Positions 10,972 through 21,596 of a DNA stretch of 64,000 bases are shown in pieces; within the stretch, counting starts at the first letter, position 1; the number at the start of each line of letters is the position of its first letter. Location of the stretch: contig OX465590.1 in assembly GCA_950022655.1 (NCBI GenBank), positions 39,674,218-39,738,217 of the forward strand. Direction: 5' to 3'. Below the pieces are notes generated by a model. The model was not told the DNA's origin, did not search any database, and worked only from the letters and a program-made list of their open reading frames with translations. The stretch is from Alentia gelatinosa. Lineage: Eukaryota; Annelida; Polychaeta; Phyllodocida; Polynoidae. Made by a program: the position numbers and the translations under genes.

Positions 10972-11246
10972 AATGTTTAGGGTCAGAGCTCGTATCCTAT
11001 CGAGTTTGAATCGAGTAGTATTTCACAAGGTGAATCCGCATGAATTACGTAGCAATTCAAACGAGATGGGATGAGCTCTGACTGTAAACTTGAATAGGTT
11101 CCTGAATTTATCTCACCCTTCACATTGACTAATGGGTTAATATTTGTGACATACCCCCATTGGGTATTTTTCCTAAATGTCTCTTGGGCGTTGGATACGA
11201 GTTCCCAATGTTTAATCTATTGAGACAAATACCAGGGGTGGAATAA
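10972..11246 (-). mobile_element. Family A foldback element, reverse orientation
   Basis: Hairpin first (10975-11105), arms TTTAGGGTCAGAGCTCG and GAGCTCTGACTGTAAAC. The body follows (TTTATCTCACCCTTCAC ... ACCAGGGGTGGAATAAT) with the A words CCCCCATTGGGTATTTTTCC and CGAGTTCCCAATG. Confidence 0.75.
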
Positions 11247-11250
11247 TATG

Positions 11251-11562
11251 GAGAAACCAAACAAGAGTTAGTCGTGTTGTTGTTTATCACACAACGGCAA
11301 GATCACATATTACTGTGCGAGGCGAAGCCGAGAGCAGTAATACGCAATCTTGCCGGAGTGTGATGAACAATAACACGACTAACTCAAGTTTGGTTTAAAA
11401 TTTATCCTACCCTGCCCGTTTAAATTACTTCTACATTAACAAATGACGTCATTTATCTAGTGTATCCCACTAGAGCGATATTTTTCATTTTTCTGAACTC
11501 CAGATCGAATACAGTGACCCTATGTTAAGCCTATGGAGTTTTTTTATTAGGGGTAGGATAAT
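11251..11562 (-). mobile_element. Family T foldback element, copy 1
   Basis: Hairpin 11251-11395: base GAAACCAAAC...GTTTGGTTT, arms AGTTAGTCGTGTTGTTGTTT / complement, apex TGCGAGGCGAAGCCGAGA. The body begins TTTATCCTACCC and ends TTATTAGGGGTAGGATAAT. Same plan as family A with changed end letters (TATCCTACCC versus TATCTCACCC). Confidence 0.8.
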
Positions 11563-11879
11563 ACTAAGGAACTAGCCTCACTGTCACCAGGATACATTAT
11601 GTACGATACACCACCTTCACATCCAGAAGTAGCTTCAGCCAGAACGCACTAAATCTTTATGACAAACCACAAGCCTCCTCTGGGATTTACGTTTAACCTT
11701 TCACCCAATCATTATCAAGATTCATTGGAGCACACAGTCTTTTGTAATGAAATAAACAAAATGAATATGAAACCCGTCCTCTTGGTTGCCCTCAGCAATA
11801 TGAAAATATGCGGAGTTTCCTCTCTCCTCGTACATGTATACACGAAGTGGGGCCTTCTCCTGAAAGCGGACACACTCTG
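11563..11879. other. Unassigned sequence upstream of the CpG-rich patch
   Basis: Short overlapping ORFs only (up to 73 codons); no splice pattern or family resemblance. Confidence 0.35.
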
Positions 11880-12110
11880 ATATGGCCCCGTCAGAAAATT
11901 AGAAATAGGTTCTGCGCCGCACATGAAAAATGGCGACTGTCAACGAGAGCATCGCGAGATCTCGGCCATTCTCGGACATTGTCACGTGTCACGGGGTTAG
12001 CGCTGAAGGCAAAATAGGTTGTAGATCGTGGACAGGATAAGTGAGTCCGGGTCGGACGGACGGTCCCTCGTGCCGCCCCCGCCCCCGCGGGAACCGCCAG
12101 CGTAAAACAC
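11880..12110. promoter_or_regulatory. Candidate CpG-rich promoter
   Basis: A CG-dense block with ATCGCGAGAT (11951-11960, eight bases of the TCTCGCGAGA core element), CACGTG (11983-11988) and a GC run at 12070-12090. A start-like ATGGCGACTG at 11930 opens a frame that stops at 12038, immediately before a donor-like GTGAGT (12041-12046). This is a motif-only call: no gene is attached, and it may be a chance GC-rich patch. Confidence 0.3.
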
Positions 12111-12133
12111 GGGTATGCTGTGTTGAATGTCAA

Positions 12134-12960
12134 TCTGAAGTGGGATTCACACGCTGGGATTCATGTACCTTAGAGGGTGTTTGTCCGAGACAAATCCTGC
12201 TGAGATTCATGTACGTCATAGAGTGTTTGTCCGAGACAAATCCTGCTGAGATTCATGTACCTTACAGGGTGTTTGTCTGAGAAAAATCCTGCTGAGATTC
12301 ATGTACCTTAGAGGGTGTTTGTCCGAGACAAATCCTGCTGAGATTCATGTACGTCATAGAGTGTTTGTCCGAGACAAATCCTGCTGAGATTCATGTACCT
12401 TACAGGGTGTTTGTCCGAGAAAAATCCTGCTGAGATTCATGTACCTTAGAGGGTGTTTGTCTGAGACAAATCCTGCTGAGATTCATGTACCTTACAGAGT
12501 GTTTGTCTGAGACAAATCCTGCTGAGGTTCATATACCTTACAGGGTGTTTGTCTGAGACAAATCCTGCTGAGACTCATGTACCTTAGAGGGTGTTTGTCT
12601 GAGACAAATCCTGCTGAGACTCATGTACCTTAGAGGGTGTTTGTCTGAGACAAATCCTGCTGATGTTCATATACCTTAGAGGGTGTCTGTCTGAAACAAA
12701 TCCTGCTGAGATTCATGTACCTTAGAGGATGCTTGTCTGAGACAAATCCTGCTGAGATTCTTATACCTTAGAGGGTGTTTGTCTGAGACAAATCCTGCTG
12801 AGATTCATGTACCTTAGAGGGTGTTTGTCTCAGACAAATCCTGCTGAGATTCATATACCTTAGAGGGCGTTTGTCTGAGACAAATCCTGCTCAGATTCTG
12901 TACTCAAATACAATCTTTTCGTCAAGTACATGAATCCCATCGTGTGAATCCCACTTTAGA
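12134..12960. mobile_element. MITE carrying an internal 46-bp minisatellite
   Basis: Terminal inverted repeats of 35 bp: left 12134-12168 begins TCTGAAGTGGGATTCACACG; right 12926-12960 is its complement with few changes. Almost all of the interior is the tandem array at 12155-12897. The array unit itself contains the inner TIR word GATTCATGTAC, suggesting the array grew from the left end inward. Confidence 0.85.
12155..12897 (+). repeat. 46-bp minisatellite, about 16 units
   Basis: Unit order is GATTCATGTACCTTAGAGGG, TGTTTGTCTGAGACAAAT, CCTGCTGA. Each unit holds the palindrome TTTGTCTGAGACAAA, so the array could form a series of small hairpins. Units differ by a few substitutions (CCGAG/CTGAG, TTAGAG/TTACAG/GTCATAG). 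Confidence 0.95.
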
Positions 12961-12971
12961 CATGTTTTTTT

Positions 12972-13290
12972 CTATGAAGTACTACCCACTGCTAGGGGTG
13001 TAGTATGAATAATATCCAGGTTTACTGAGACGTAATTCATGTTCGGGTGTACTGTACCCGTAAAATGTACTTCGCAAGTACATATAACATGAAAAATGAT
13101 TCGTGTTTTAGGTGTATAACAATAAGAAGACGTAGTGAATGAACCTGTAGCAATTCCGCTCCTAGCCTTTTGTCCCACAAAATATGTCCCTCCGCCTCTG
13201 GCCTCGGGACGTATCTCATGGAATGAAATACCTCAAACGACAATCGCTACGTGCTCACTCACTACGTTTTCTCTTACTACTGGACTATTT
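12972..13290. mobile_element. Family H repeat, copy 1
   Basis: Shares CTGCTAGGGGTGTAGTATGA, TTTACTGAGACGTAA, CTGTACCCGTAAAATGTACT, CGTAGTGAATGAACC, CCTCCGCCTCTGGC and ACGTTTTCTCTTA in order with 31955-32320. Inverted words (ACTACGTTTTCTCTTA / AAGAAGACGTAGTGAATG) give foldback potential. Confidence 0.7.
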
Positions 13291-13580
13291 GAGACACATG
13301 GCGCCGCATACGGTCCGATGTAAGGTCCAGTGGTGAGGAGGATATTCTCAACACACGCCCTGCTGTCCCCGTACATCTCCAGTATCGGAGACATTACCAG
13401 TCAGTGTATAGTGGATAGCACTCCCATGACCCCTTGGTTCAGGGAGAGAGGTTATCTACAGCAGTGTGTAAAAAGACCCAGTATCAAAGGTGGGTTTAGT
13501 TTCAGTGCCATGAAGCTTTATGTGGTGTTCCCACCTGCTGAATTAAACTCCACTGATAATTTTCACGCTGTATAAATGTC
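13291..13580. other. Unassigned sequence
   Basis: Contains an 81-codon ORF (13330-13575) without recognised domains or splice support; probably not coding. Confidence 0.35.
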
Positions 13581-14040
13581 GGTCGGTGGTTCTCCTTGTG
13601 AAAAGTCGGTGGTATATGATTGATTACCTAAACTGCAAAAATATAATGGGCGCTGACAGATATTAGGTTGGAAAATGCAGACCCCTACCGATTAATTCAA
13701 TGCGCTTTGATTTTGTTGATGGGTACAGAAGTTGGTTGGTGGTGGCAAATTACATAAGGTAGGAGAGGAAAATCATTGACCATTTCTGTTTCCACCTGAA
13801 TTATCTGTGACCTAAACTGCAGAAATGTGGTGGACGCTGACAGATTTTTGTTTGGAAAATGCAGACAGCTACCGATTAATGCATCTCGGTTTGATTTAGT
13901 CGGTTGGCTCAAAAATCGGTCAGTGTGCCATATTGCATAAGGTGGGAGAGGAAAATCGTTGACCATTTCTGTTTCCACTTATAATTATTGCACTGAAAGT
14001 ATCACATAATCTGTCTGCGGTGCAAAATGCATAATCGGTA
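13581..14040. mobile_element. Family I element with internal duplication, copy 1
   Basis: Two diverged units of about 175 bp in tandem (13628-13805, 13806-13982). Both carry GACCTAAACTGCA, GCTGACAGAT, TGGAAAATGCAGAC, CTACCGATTAAT, GGAGAGGAAAATC and GACCATTTCTGTTTCCAC. Related sequence at 42031-43010 and 54590-54900. Confidence 0.7.
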
Positions 14041-14069
14041 CGAAATGCCATTATCAATGGTCATAATAA

Positions 14070-14425
14070 CCAGGGACCTGTTTCAGTAGTTTCATGACAT
14101 GTCTAGATGGCGTCTGTGACACCATACAGACAGATCAACACAAGTTGCGGCACTAAGGAAAAGACAGTGTGTCCGGTTTCAAAAGTATTAGAAATTCCCG
14201 TAGGAATTAAGCAATGAAAGTTTGACACAAGTAAGGGATAAATATAACCTATAATCGTTTCAAATATGAAGAAAATTGGCTGCTCCAATCCACTGATATT
14301 TGACATCAACTGTGACATGCGTTTTGAAACATGACAAAATCTTTTCCGCTGTTGCTTGCACTGTTGGTGCCGCTGTTGATGTCTGTCTAGGCCTAATGTC
14401 ACGAAACTACTGAAACAGGTCCCTG
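14070..14425. mobile_element. Family E MITE, copy 2 (most intact)
   Basis: Starts CCAGGGACCTGTTTCAGTAG and ends with the complementary ACTACTGAAACAGGTCCCTGG order. The right half has TTGCTTGCACTGTTGGTGCC. A 148-codon antisense ORF inside is not conserved in the other copies. Confidence 0.8.
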
Positions 14426-14970
14426 GTGAAAACGCCACATTAGCCTGCACTAGATCTACATGTACTTGACATATGCATGTATAAAGGGGAAAAAACCCAG
14501 CATATTTCGTTCTTTGTGTGCGAACCATGGCCATCCATAATGAGAACAATATGGCGCCATAATCCCATTATATCGTTCAGTCATCGTGCAATCAACTCTG
14601 GTCAATGGAATCTCGTTTCAATGGAGTTTTGGAAATCGCTCCATCTACATCATCTTCTCTTGAAATGAGATAAAGTTCTTAATTTGAGAAAACTGACCAG
14701 ATCCCAGTGAACTGAATAATATCACATTCCAAAAACAGGTGCGATTTATCATAATATAGCATCATAAATCGTGGATAATAGACATATACCATTATATAGC
14801 AAAGCTTGTGTCTTTGGGAATCCGTATTTTAGGTAAATAATCACATTGGAAGACATTTCCCATTTTCGCGCATGAAGGTGTGAAAGCTATGAAAGCGGGG
14901 GTGCCGATGGGTCCGAGGTGCCGTAGGGGGTCCGAGATGCCAAAGGGGCCGAGACATCCGGGAATCGGTT
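14426..14970. other. Unassigned sequence
   Basis: AT-rich, no supported gene. GGGTCCGAGATGCC-type words repeat at 14910-14950. Confidence 0.4.
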
Positions 14971-16293
14971 CAGGGACCTGTTTTATTTTTCGTCCAAGGA
15001 GGCTTGAAATGCCCGGGGAGAGGTCCTAGGAGAGTTTGGGTTCGATATTTCAATTTATCGTGGGGAAGGAGAGTTGTGGGCGACGATCTAGGAGATCTCC
15101 TGAAATTTCGTTTTATTTTCAATCCTCGGGCCGGGAGAACTCATGAAAAGTGTCCTGCAGCTCTCCTGGTAGGCGACACGTCTAGGGGTATCGTAAAAAC
15201 AAATAAAAGCTATTTAATTCATTTGAACTATCGGAAATATATTTACTATGATTTTAATAAAAACTGGAGGTCTCAAATGGAGAACAACTGTGCCAGCTAC
15301 TTAGATTTACATACATTTATAAATGATGAAATTAGTTCACAAAAATACCACTATGTGCCACCACCTGCAGTATACACAGCCTCTCTTTCAAGTCTCCTCA
15401 AAAGTGTCCTACAGGTTTATTTTGCGCTGGGGCTCTCTCAAAGGAGACTACGGCCGAGGATTTCACTCTCTCCCGAGGACAGGGTAAATCGAACGAGATT
15501 GAGGAGATCTCCTCAAAAATATCCTAAATGGAGCTATCCCTCGTGGGGACTCTCCTCCCCCAGGGGGTCGTTTTATTTTCAACTCTCGTTGGTGAGGAGT
15601 GCTCCTACGAGGGATACCTCCACAGGCGACCTATTGGACGAGAGGTCGTCAATCGCGTTCGATTTACCCTGTCGTCCGTAGGGAGAGAAATCCTTGTCAT
15701 TGGAGAGAACCCCAGGACAAAATAGGCCTGTAGGAGAGTTTGGAGGAGACTTGAACGAGGTCTCGTAACCAGTCTCTTCCTATTGGCCAGTTTCACTTGT
15801 TTACCGGTCTCTTATTGGTTGCTAATGACTCTCTCTTTAGTCAGTGCTGTGGTGACATATAGTGGTATTTTTGGGAACTAAATTCATCATTTATGAATGT
15901 TTGTAAATCTAAGTAAATCGCACAGTAATTCTCCATCTGATACCTCTAGTTTTTATTAAAATCATAATAAATATATTTCTGATAGTTTAAATGAATTGAA
16001 TTGAGCTTTTATTAGTTATTTTGAATCACCCACGATACCCCTAGAGGTGTCCTGCGCTAAGACACTTTGGAGAGGCCACAGGACAGTTTTCACGAGGTCT
16101 CCCCGCCCCACGATAAAAAATAAAACGGAAATGGACGAGAGGTCGTACATCGTCAGCTACAACTCTCCTTCCCCAGGATACTTTGAATTATCGAAACCAA
16201 ACCCTCGTACGACCTCTCCTTGGGCATTTCAAGTCTCCTCGGGCAGAAAATAAAACGACCCCCAGGAGAGTTGAAAATAAAACAGGGCCCTGA
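14971..16293. mobile_element. Family K long inverted repeat element, copy 1
   Basis: Arms of roughly 390-440 bp (14971-15364 and 15850-16293) are complementary with mismatches. For example AAATATATTTACTATGATTT at the left answers AAAATCATAATAAATATATT at the right, and ACACGTCTAGGGGTATCGT answers ACGATACCCCTAGAGGTGT. The centre (15365-15850) carries the same TCTCCT / AGGAGA words in a smaller inverted pair, probably a nested relative. The 225-codon ORF at 15004-15681 spans arm and centre and is not preserved in K copy 2, so I do not call it a gene. Confidence 0.75.
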
Positions 16294-16299
16294 TATCCT

Positions 16300-16560
16300 G
16301 GTCAGGGCAGCAGACATACTGCTGGCCTGGCCCTCGTATCACAAAGCCACTGATAGGCCGTACAGCGTTATGACCCCCTCACGGCACCTCATGTCGCCTT
16401 AACGTCACGGCCAGGCGGGGATCGCCACGTGCGTTTACCTCGTGGGACGTGAACTGTCACACGGAGACGGGGAGATGTGACGGGATCCGCGGCACTAATC
16501 GCCGGCAGGAGGGGGACGTGGCAGGCGGGCCCGGAACCAGGGGAGCATCTTCACAGGAGG
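16300..16560. promoter_or_regulatory. GC-rich candidate regulatory patch
   Basis: A 260-bp GC-rich block unlike its AT-rich surroundings, with AACGTCA (16401-16407) and CACGTG (16426-16431). No ORF or known repeat is visible. It could be a promoter, an enhancer or an old GC-rich repeat. Confidence 0.25.
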
Positions 16561-16679
16561 CATAGGGATGATGTACTGTGAGCTGTGCTAATGATGTAAC
16601 GTCAAATATAGCACTCAAAGATGGGGAGGGCTACCTAGATGTGCTCGACTGGTGCCCTGTGAGATTTTTTTTGTTTTTA

Positions 16680-17045
16680 TCAAGAAGCGTTTATTCCTAT
16701 ATACCTATGGCTGTACACTCTATGCTTACACCACGCTCTGGGGGGTGGAGTAACTATCTGATACTACCCAAGGTTGGTATACTACCCAAGGTTGCCGTAT
16801 ACTACCCAAGGTTGACATTTAGACCAATCAGATTGTCTCTTCTTAAACCACATTTGAAGGTATATAGGAATAGGGAAACCAAGTACCAGTGAAAGGAAGT
16901 CAAAATTACTCGGTAAGTCTTGGAAAAATTACTGCCCGCGGCCAGGGCCTTGGGCAGTAATTTTTCCAAGCCTTACCTCGTAACTTTGACTTTCTTTTAC
17001 GGGAACATAGTTTCCCTCTATTCCTCTATAGAAAGGGATGAGTAC
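16680..17045 (+). mobile_element. Family L repeat, copy 1
   Basis: A left module has three CTACCCAAGGTTG words. A right foldback module follows: GGTATATAGGAATAGGGAAA ... TTACTGCCCGCGGCC / complement ... GGAACATAGTTTCCC. The same order occurs inverted at 39107-39440; only the foldback module is at 25768-25912. Matching ORFs in both copies (about 65 residues) are shared repeat translation. Confidence 0.8.
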
Positions 17046-17265
17046 TTGTCACAGATTGGGAAATGTTACTCACCATAAAGGATTTTTTTTCATTCTCAGT
17101 GTGGTTCATGTGGTTTATATACACAATAATGACTGGTTTTGTGTATGAGTGGTTGTAATCTCCGAGTAGTTGAAGCATAGTAATATCCACGCGACTAGCG
17201 GAGATATTACGTCGTCAACTACAAGGAGATTACAGCAACTCGTACACAAAACCAGTCGTTATTGA
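17046..17265. repeat. Foldback hairpin after L, with a dispersed leader
   Basis: TTACTCACCATAAAGGATTT near 17068 is repeated near 18322. A hairpin at about 17130-17265 pairs ACTGGTTTTGTGTATGAG with CTCGTACACAAAACCAGT; apex CACGCGACTAGCGGAGAT. Confidence 0.7.
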
Positions 17266-17910
17266 ATTTATTACCCACCTACAAGATTAATAACAAATCT
17301 ATTGCAATAAAAATGTTTCTGTAATACATTTAGTTCCAGACACCACAGCACTGTTAAGCGTGGCAGTAATTCGGTGTAGACTTATACCAATAATATAGTT
17401 CGCCATTAACCTGTACTTTTAGCACGCCAAGTGTATTATTACTATGATTTCTGATGATAAATGAGATTATTATGATTAGTTCTAAATAACTAACATTGAA
17501 TGAACATTCAAGAAACTTATTTCGAAGTTCATGATGATTTGACCTAATTATGGACAGGACTATTTTTCCGGAATCTCCTGCGGGAGATTCTGACATGCCA
17601 AAATCTCCGGGTAGTTGTTTCCAGGTGCCCTATACATTTCCTATGGAGACTCAGTAGTCGGTGGGTAATAAAGCATTTTACATTGCATCATTTCCTTTTG
17701 TCTTTTCCTCATATTCAACAGACTGTACACTCACGGCAGTCTCCTACACACATCTTTCATCTTGCTCCCTTTTTAAAAAATATTTTAACTTTATAATTAC
17801 ATGGTTACCTGGTATACCTCTACCCCTAACTGGACTACAACCTTAAGGTATTTCTATTCTAGATTGCCACCTTTTTTCCAATTTTCTGCACTTGTGAGAT
17901 TTCTATTGGG
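17266..17910. other. Unassigned AT-rich sequence
   Basis: No supported gene. GAATCTCCTGCGGGAGATTC (17570-17590) is a short near-perfect palindrome. Confidence 0.4.
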
Positions 17911-17911
17911 T

Positions 17912-18040
17912 TTTTACCTACCACATATAAAACGTGTAAATTTCTGTCGGATCCGCTTGGAGTCTCTCCCGCACATAGAGACAAAGTGAACCAGACCTAG
18001 GCCTGGAGACTGAAGAGCCACGAGAATGAGAATCTCGTGG
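17912..18040 (+). repeat. Family M dispersed repeat, copy 1
   Basis: Shares TTACCTACCACATATAAAAC, TCGGATCCGCTTGGAG, CACATAGAGACA, AGTGAACCAGACCTAGG and a hairpin CCACGAGAATGAGAATCTCG with 34547-34690 and (shorter) 34803-34905. It has a TATA-like start, but the function is unknown. Confidence 0.65.
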
Positions 18041-18261
18041 AGTAAAAAACTCAAACCTAGTATTCTTTTTTGTATTCTCCTACTCAGATGTACTTTAGAT
18101 ATCCTTAAAATTCCTTTCTTCTCAAACTGAAAGTATGATTTAGAACTGTAGCTTTCACATCACAGTCGCCGGCACTCCCATAGGTAGGTGTGTTCATATG
18201 AGGAGGACACGTGGGGGGTGGGGGTGGGAGCCAACTCCAACTCGACGAAGTCGCTAGCTTT

Positions 18262-18625
18262 AATCAAGAAGTGTTCATTACTCCATAGAAAAAATGAACA
18301 CTTGTCCCAGATTGGGATATGTTACTCACCATAAAGGATTTTTTTCTTTCTCAGTGTGGTTTATGTGGCTTATATAACATGAGAGGCTTCCCATTAACTT
18401 AGCTTGCTGGTCAAAGGTCTCACTATGATATAGTACCCCAGACCATCGTAAAACTGGATGAGTTTTAATCTTGGCTAACATATGCCATGAATGGTGTTTG
18501 GGCGTAGGGAATTCACGAAGCAAAGTAGAGTGAAATCCGTAGCAAACACTCCGTGAGTGGTATACGACGATTAAGATTAAAACAAATCGGGATCTGATTT
18601 TATCCTACCCTGTTTCCACAATTTT
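18262..18625 (-). mobile_element. L-leader fragment plus T-type hairpin
   Basis: 18262-18380 repeats the 17024-17125 leader. It is followed by a hairpin (about 18440-18590, arms TTTTAATCTTGGC / ATTAAGATTAAAAC, apex CACGAAGCAAAGTAGAGTG) and the start of a T body, TTTTATCCTACCCTG. The body is truncated. Confidence 0.6.
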
Positions 18626-19600
18626 AGAATAATTAGAAATATATGTACACTCCCCGACGAACCTTTAAGCATGCCAAAATTCTATTTGCTCTTTATCGAG
18701 TCATAGTTCACGCATTGATACTGCAAAGCAAATTATTTGCCTCCAAGGTGGTGGTTTGGTCTACTCTAAGAGAGAATATAGTTTGCGGTGGTTTTACTGC
18801 AGTTCTATAGATAAATCAATGTTTAAACTTGTGCAAATAGCGTAAACAGTTTATGTTTAACACACTAAAGATAACATGATCAATTCTACTGTCAAACCTC
18901 TACTCCAATGTTTCTATATGTATTCAAAAACCTAACGAGGGAGTTTCATAAATGTGGTAGTATTCCGACATCATCTGGCTATGTCATGCTCTGAGAAAAT
19001 CAGGTAAGGGTAACAGATACATATGCTGGATTATTATCTAAACCACCACACTGATCTGAACCTTACTGTGACTGGAAGGAGGCACACAGGTATTGGTACG
19101 GCTATTACGCTGACGCTGCCAGACATTCGGCTGTAGCACCTTTTTTTCTTACATTCTTACGGTGTTGGTTCCTTAGTGGTAAGCTTATACACGTTGCAAT
19201 TTTATTTTTATTATAGTGATCTGTCAAATCGCTCCTATCTTTTCCTAAAGGTGAATATAATGTTCATACAATTTCTAATATCTTATTTTTCCCCACTGAA
19301 TACATTTAGAAGTACGCAATTACCCAAGCATCACACTGTAAATCAGTCCTCTCTACGTAGGATATGTACGCTCATATTAAAGCCGTTACTACCACAAGTT
19401 GCAGCGGTAATATTATTCCATTCCACGGAGCATAACGTAAAGCAGACCTGCAGCGACCTCTCCTGGAGAATGTACGACCTGTGGATGACAACGTGCCATC
19501 TGCCATCTCCACCATAAGCCTTTGATCCTCTGGCATATAATCACTCCCGCAGGATAAAAAGGGTTATTAATCGCGGGCCGCCTAAACCACATCCTCTCCT
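18626..19600. other. Unassigned sequence
   Basis: Nearly 1 kb without a recognised repeat or gene; ORFs are short and unsupported. Confidence 0.4.
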
Positions 19601-19680
19601 TGTTATCTCTCTGCCTCCGCACATGGGCAGCCGCCGCCGCTTCCTTTTCTGTGAATATTGACTCTCACTCATCTCTTATT

Positions 19681-20095
19681 GTCATGTTCCCCTCTGCCTT
19701 CTCCCACTCCTTGCCTCTGCCTTCTCCATGCTCCTTCCCTCTGCCTTCTCTATGTTCCTTCACTCTGCCTTCTCCCACTCCTTCACTCTGCCTTCTCTAT
19801 GTTCCTTCCCTCTGCCTTCTCCCACTTCTTCACTCTGCCTTCTCTATGTTCCTTGCCTCTGCCTTCTCCCACTCCTTCACTCTGCCTTCTCTATGTTCCT
19901 TGCCTCTGCCTTCTCCCACTCCTTCACTCTGCCTTCTCCGTTCTCCTTCACTCTGCCTTCTCTTTGCTCCTTCCCTCTGCCTTTACTCTGCTCCTTCCCT
20001 CTGCCTTCTCCCACTCCTTCACTCAACCTTCTCTATGGTCCTTGCCTCTGCCTTCTCACACTCCTTCACTCTGCCTTCTCTTTGCTCCTTCATGA
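19681..20095 (+). repeat. Pyrimidine-rich minisatellite of 23-24-bp units
   Basis: About 17 units alternate between CTCTGCCTTCTCCCACTCCT-type and CTCTGCCTTCTCTATGTTCC-type forms. All three forward frames are open (up to 168 codons of Leu/Pro/Ser/Cys), as expected for a stop-free low-complexity repeat rather than for a gene. Confidence 0.9.
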
Positions 20096-20103
20096 ATGAA
20101 TGT

Positions 20104-20815
20104 TAACAGCGTTTACACTAGACGATTATCCTACCCCTAATAAAAAACGGTTTAACATTGACTCAATGTATTTGACATAACATTGGATAAAGTGTTATTT
20201 ATGCACCGAGGTGAATAAAAAAACGGACCAATCAAGGACGAGATAACGAAAGTAGATCCAGCAGCATTGATAACTACTAACATGGATAATTACAAATATT
20301 CTCTGTATATCGGTGAGATGGGGTAGGATAAATACGAAACCGAACTCGAGTTAGCCTTGTCAATGTTTATACCACTCTGGTCAGGTCTGCTACTCACTAA
20401 ACTCGGCTAACGCCTCGTGTTGTAATACACAACCTGCCCATCATGGCATAAACATTGACAAGGCTAACTCTCGTTTGGTTTCTACTAATTATTGGCGGCG
20501 ATTCTGGCATTTAGCACAGCCTGATGACTTTCAGCCGTAAAAGTCTAGAAGTCTAGAAGTCATCTAGTGTAAAAGCTAAGCATGTCTGATTATACAATTA
20601 AGCACCACCTGATGACTATTGGACATGCTCTGACAACCGCGACTATTTCAAGTGGACTTGAATGAGTCGTCTACATGGGCGTTGATTCTGTGAAAACTTA
20701 TAGTTGTCAGTGTAAACACTTCGACGACTTTTGCGGTGGACATTGCCACCACCTGATGACTATTGGCTTGACGATCTAGAATCGCCACTATTTAGTCATC
20801 TCATGTAAACACAGA
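20104..20815. mobile_element. Family AG MITE, copy 2, split by a T element
   Basis: Left end CAGCGTTTACACTAGACGAT, right end TTTAGTCATCTCATGTAAACAC. The interior has CACCACCTGATGACTATTGG and GACGACTTTTGCGG words shared with 4875-6000. A T element fills 20127-20488 directly after the left end. Confidence 0.7.
20127..20488 (+). mobile_element. Family T foldback element, copy 2, nested in AG
   Basis: Body TATCCTACCCCTAATAAAAA to GGGGTAGGATAAA, then a hairpin: base CGAAACCGAAC / GTTTGGTTTCT, arms GTTAGCCTTGTCAATGTTTA and complement, apex ACTCGGCTAACGCCTCGTG. Same arm type as 50925-51066 and the half hairpin at 26940-27066. Confidence 0.8.
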
Positions 20816-20935
20816 TCAATGTTTTTGTTCAGTGTATATCCACTTCCTCTCTGTTTACATATCAGACTTGTCATTATTTTCTACGTATCTGTGAATCCGG
20901 CTACCTTCACCATCTCAGAAGCCTTAAGCCGGGCA

Positions 20936-21205
20936 CCCACTGCTTGCGATATGGCTGCGACATGGCTCTGACACGGGTATGATTAAAAATTCCTGCATCA
21001 TAGCCTTATCAGAATACTGAAAAACATATCTGAGTATGAAACTAAATTACAATTTTTTTTTTTTTAAATTTTTTTTTTTTTTGTCATAGCCACGTCTCAC
21101 GAAAATGAAACTAAATTACTGCATTGGCGCTGTGTCGGAATCTTAAAACATTTGTTGTCGTAGTGTATCAGAAAGCTTGTCGTCGTGTGTCGGGACCACA
21201 GTGGG
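20936..21205. mobile_element. Family N MITE, copy 1
   Basis: Left end GGGCACCCACTGCTTGCGAT, interior words GGCTGCGACATGG and TGTCGTAGTGT, right end GGACCACAGTGGGTTCCCTGG. A-rich centre. Related to 50686-51140 and 59010-59540, both interrupted. Confidence 0.6.
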
Positions 21206-21299
21206 TTCCCTGGTTATGTCCTTACACTACATGAAACAGCTGCACTCCCAGGAAACCCAAGTTCTCTCAGGGCTACCTTTCCATGGTCCACCTCTGACT

Positions 21300-21475
21300 T
21301 GTTGTGATCCCTACATATAAATGGCCTGTAGCTCACTCTCCTACCACTCTCCCCCCAGATCCTTCGCGGCGCTAACGCTGGCTTAGTCTCTGCCCCAACC
21401 CAAAGCTAGTTCCCTGGGTATCCACTAAATACATGGGAGACCAGCGAACATTTTAGATTCAAAACAAGGATACTC
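21300..21475 (+). mobile_element. SINE-like O fragment, copy 1
   Basis: CTCTCCTACCACTCTCCCC, CTTCGCGGCGCTAACG, TAGTCTCTGCCCCAACCC and GGGAGACCAGCGAAC match the middle of the tRNA-derived SINE at 21597-22040 (reverse strand) and the O copy at 30927-31065. Confidence 0.5.
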
Positions 21476-21596
21476 TCAAAGGTTATACAAGTGAAACAAC
21501 TCACATATCATGAGGTAGGAAATATAGAAATCGTTAAATGGGGTTAACAGACAATCCAGCTGTTTCTTTTTCATCTCTAAACCACTTTATGATGTG

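Noticed and set aside
12155..12897. Possible CRISPR-like array
   Set aside because: Units are contiguous with no unique spacers, and the array sits inside a MITE in a eukaryotic sequence; it is a minisatellite.
14103..14549. 148-codon antisense ORF
   Set aside because: Lies mostly in the non-coding E MITE and is not conserved in the other E copies.
15004..15681. 225-codon ORF on the + strand
   Set aside because: It runs from one arm of the K inverted repeat into its centre, has no recognisable domain and is not preserved in K copy 2.
16578..16892. ORF of 104 codons with a matching ORF at 39232-39498 (-)
   Set aside because: The shared residues come from two copies of the L repeat; no sign of selection on the frame.
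19600..20106. Three overlapping ORFs of 123-168 codons rich in Leu, Pro, Ser and Cys
   Set aside because: All three frames are open because the 23-24-bp pyrimidine minisatellite lacks stops; a low-complexity artefact.
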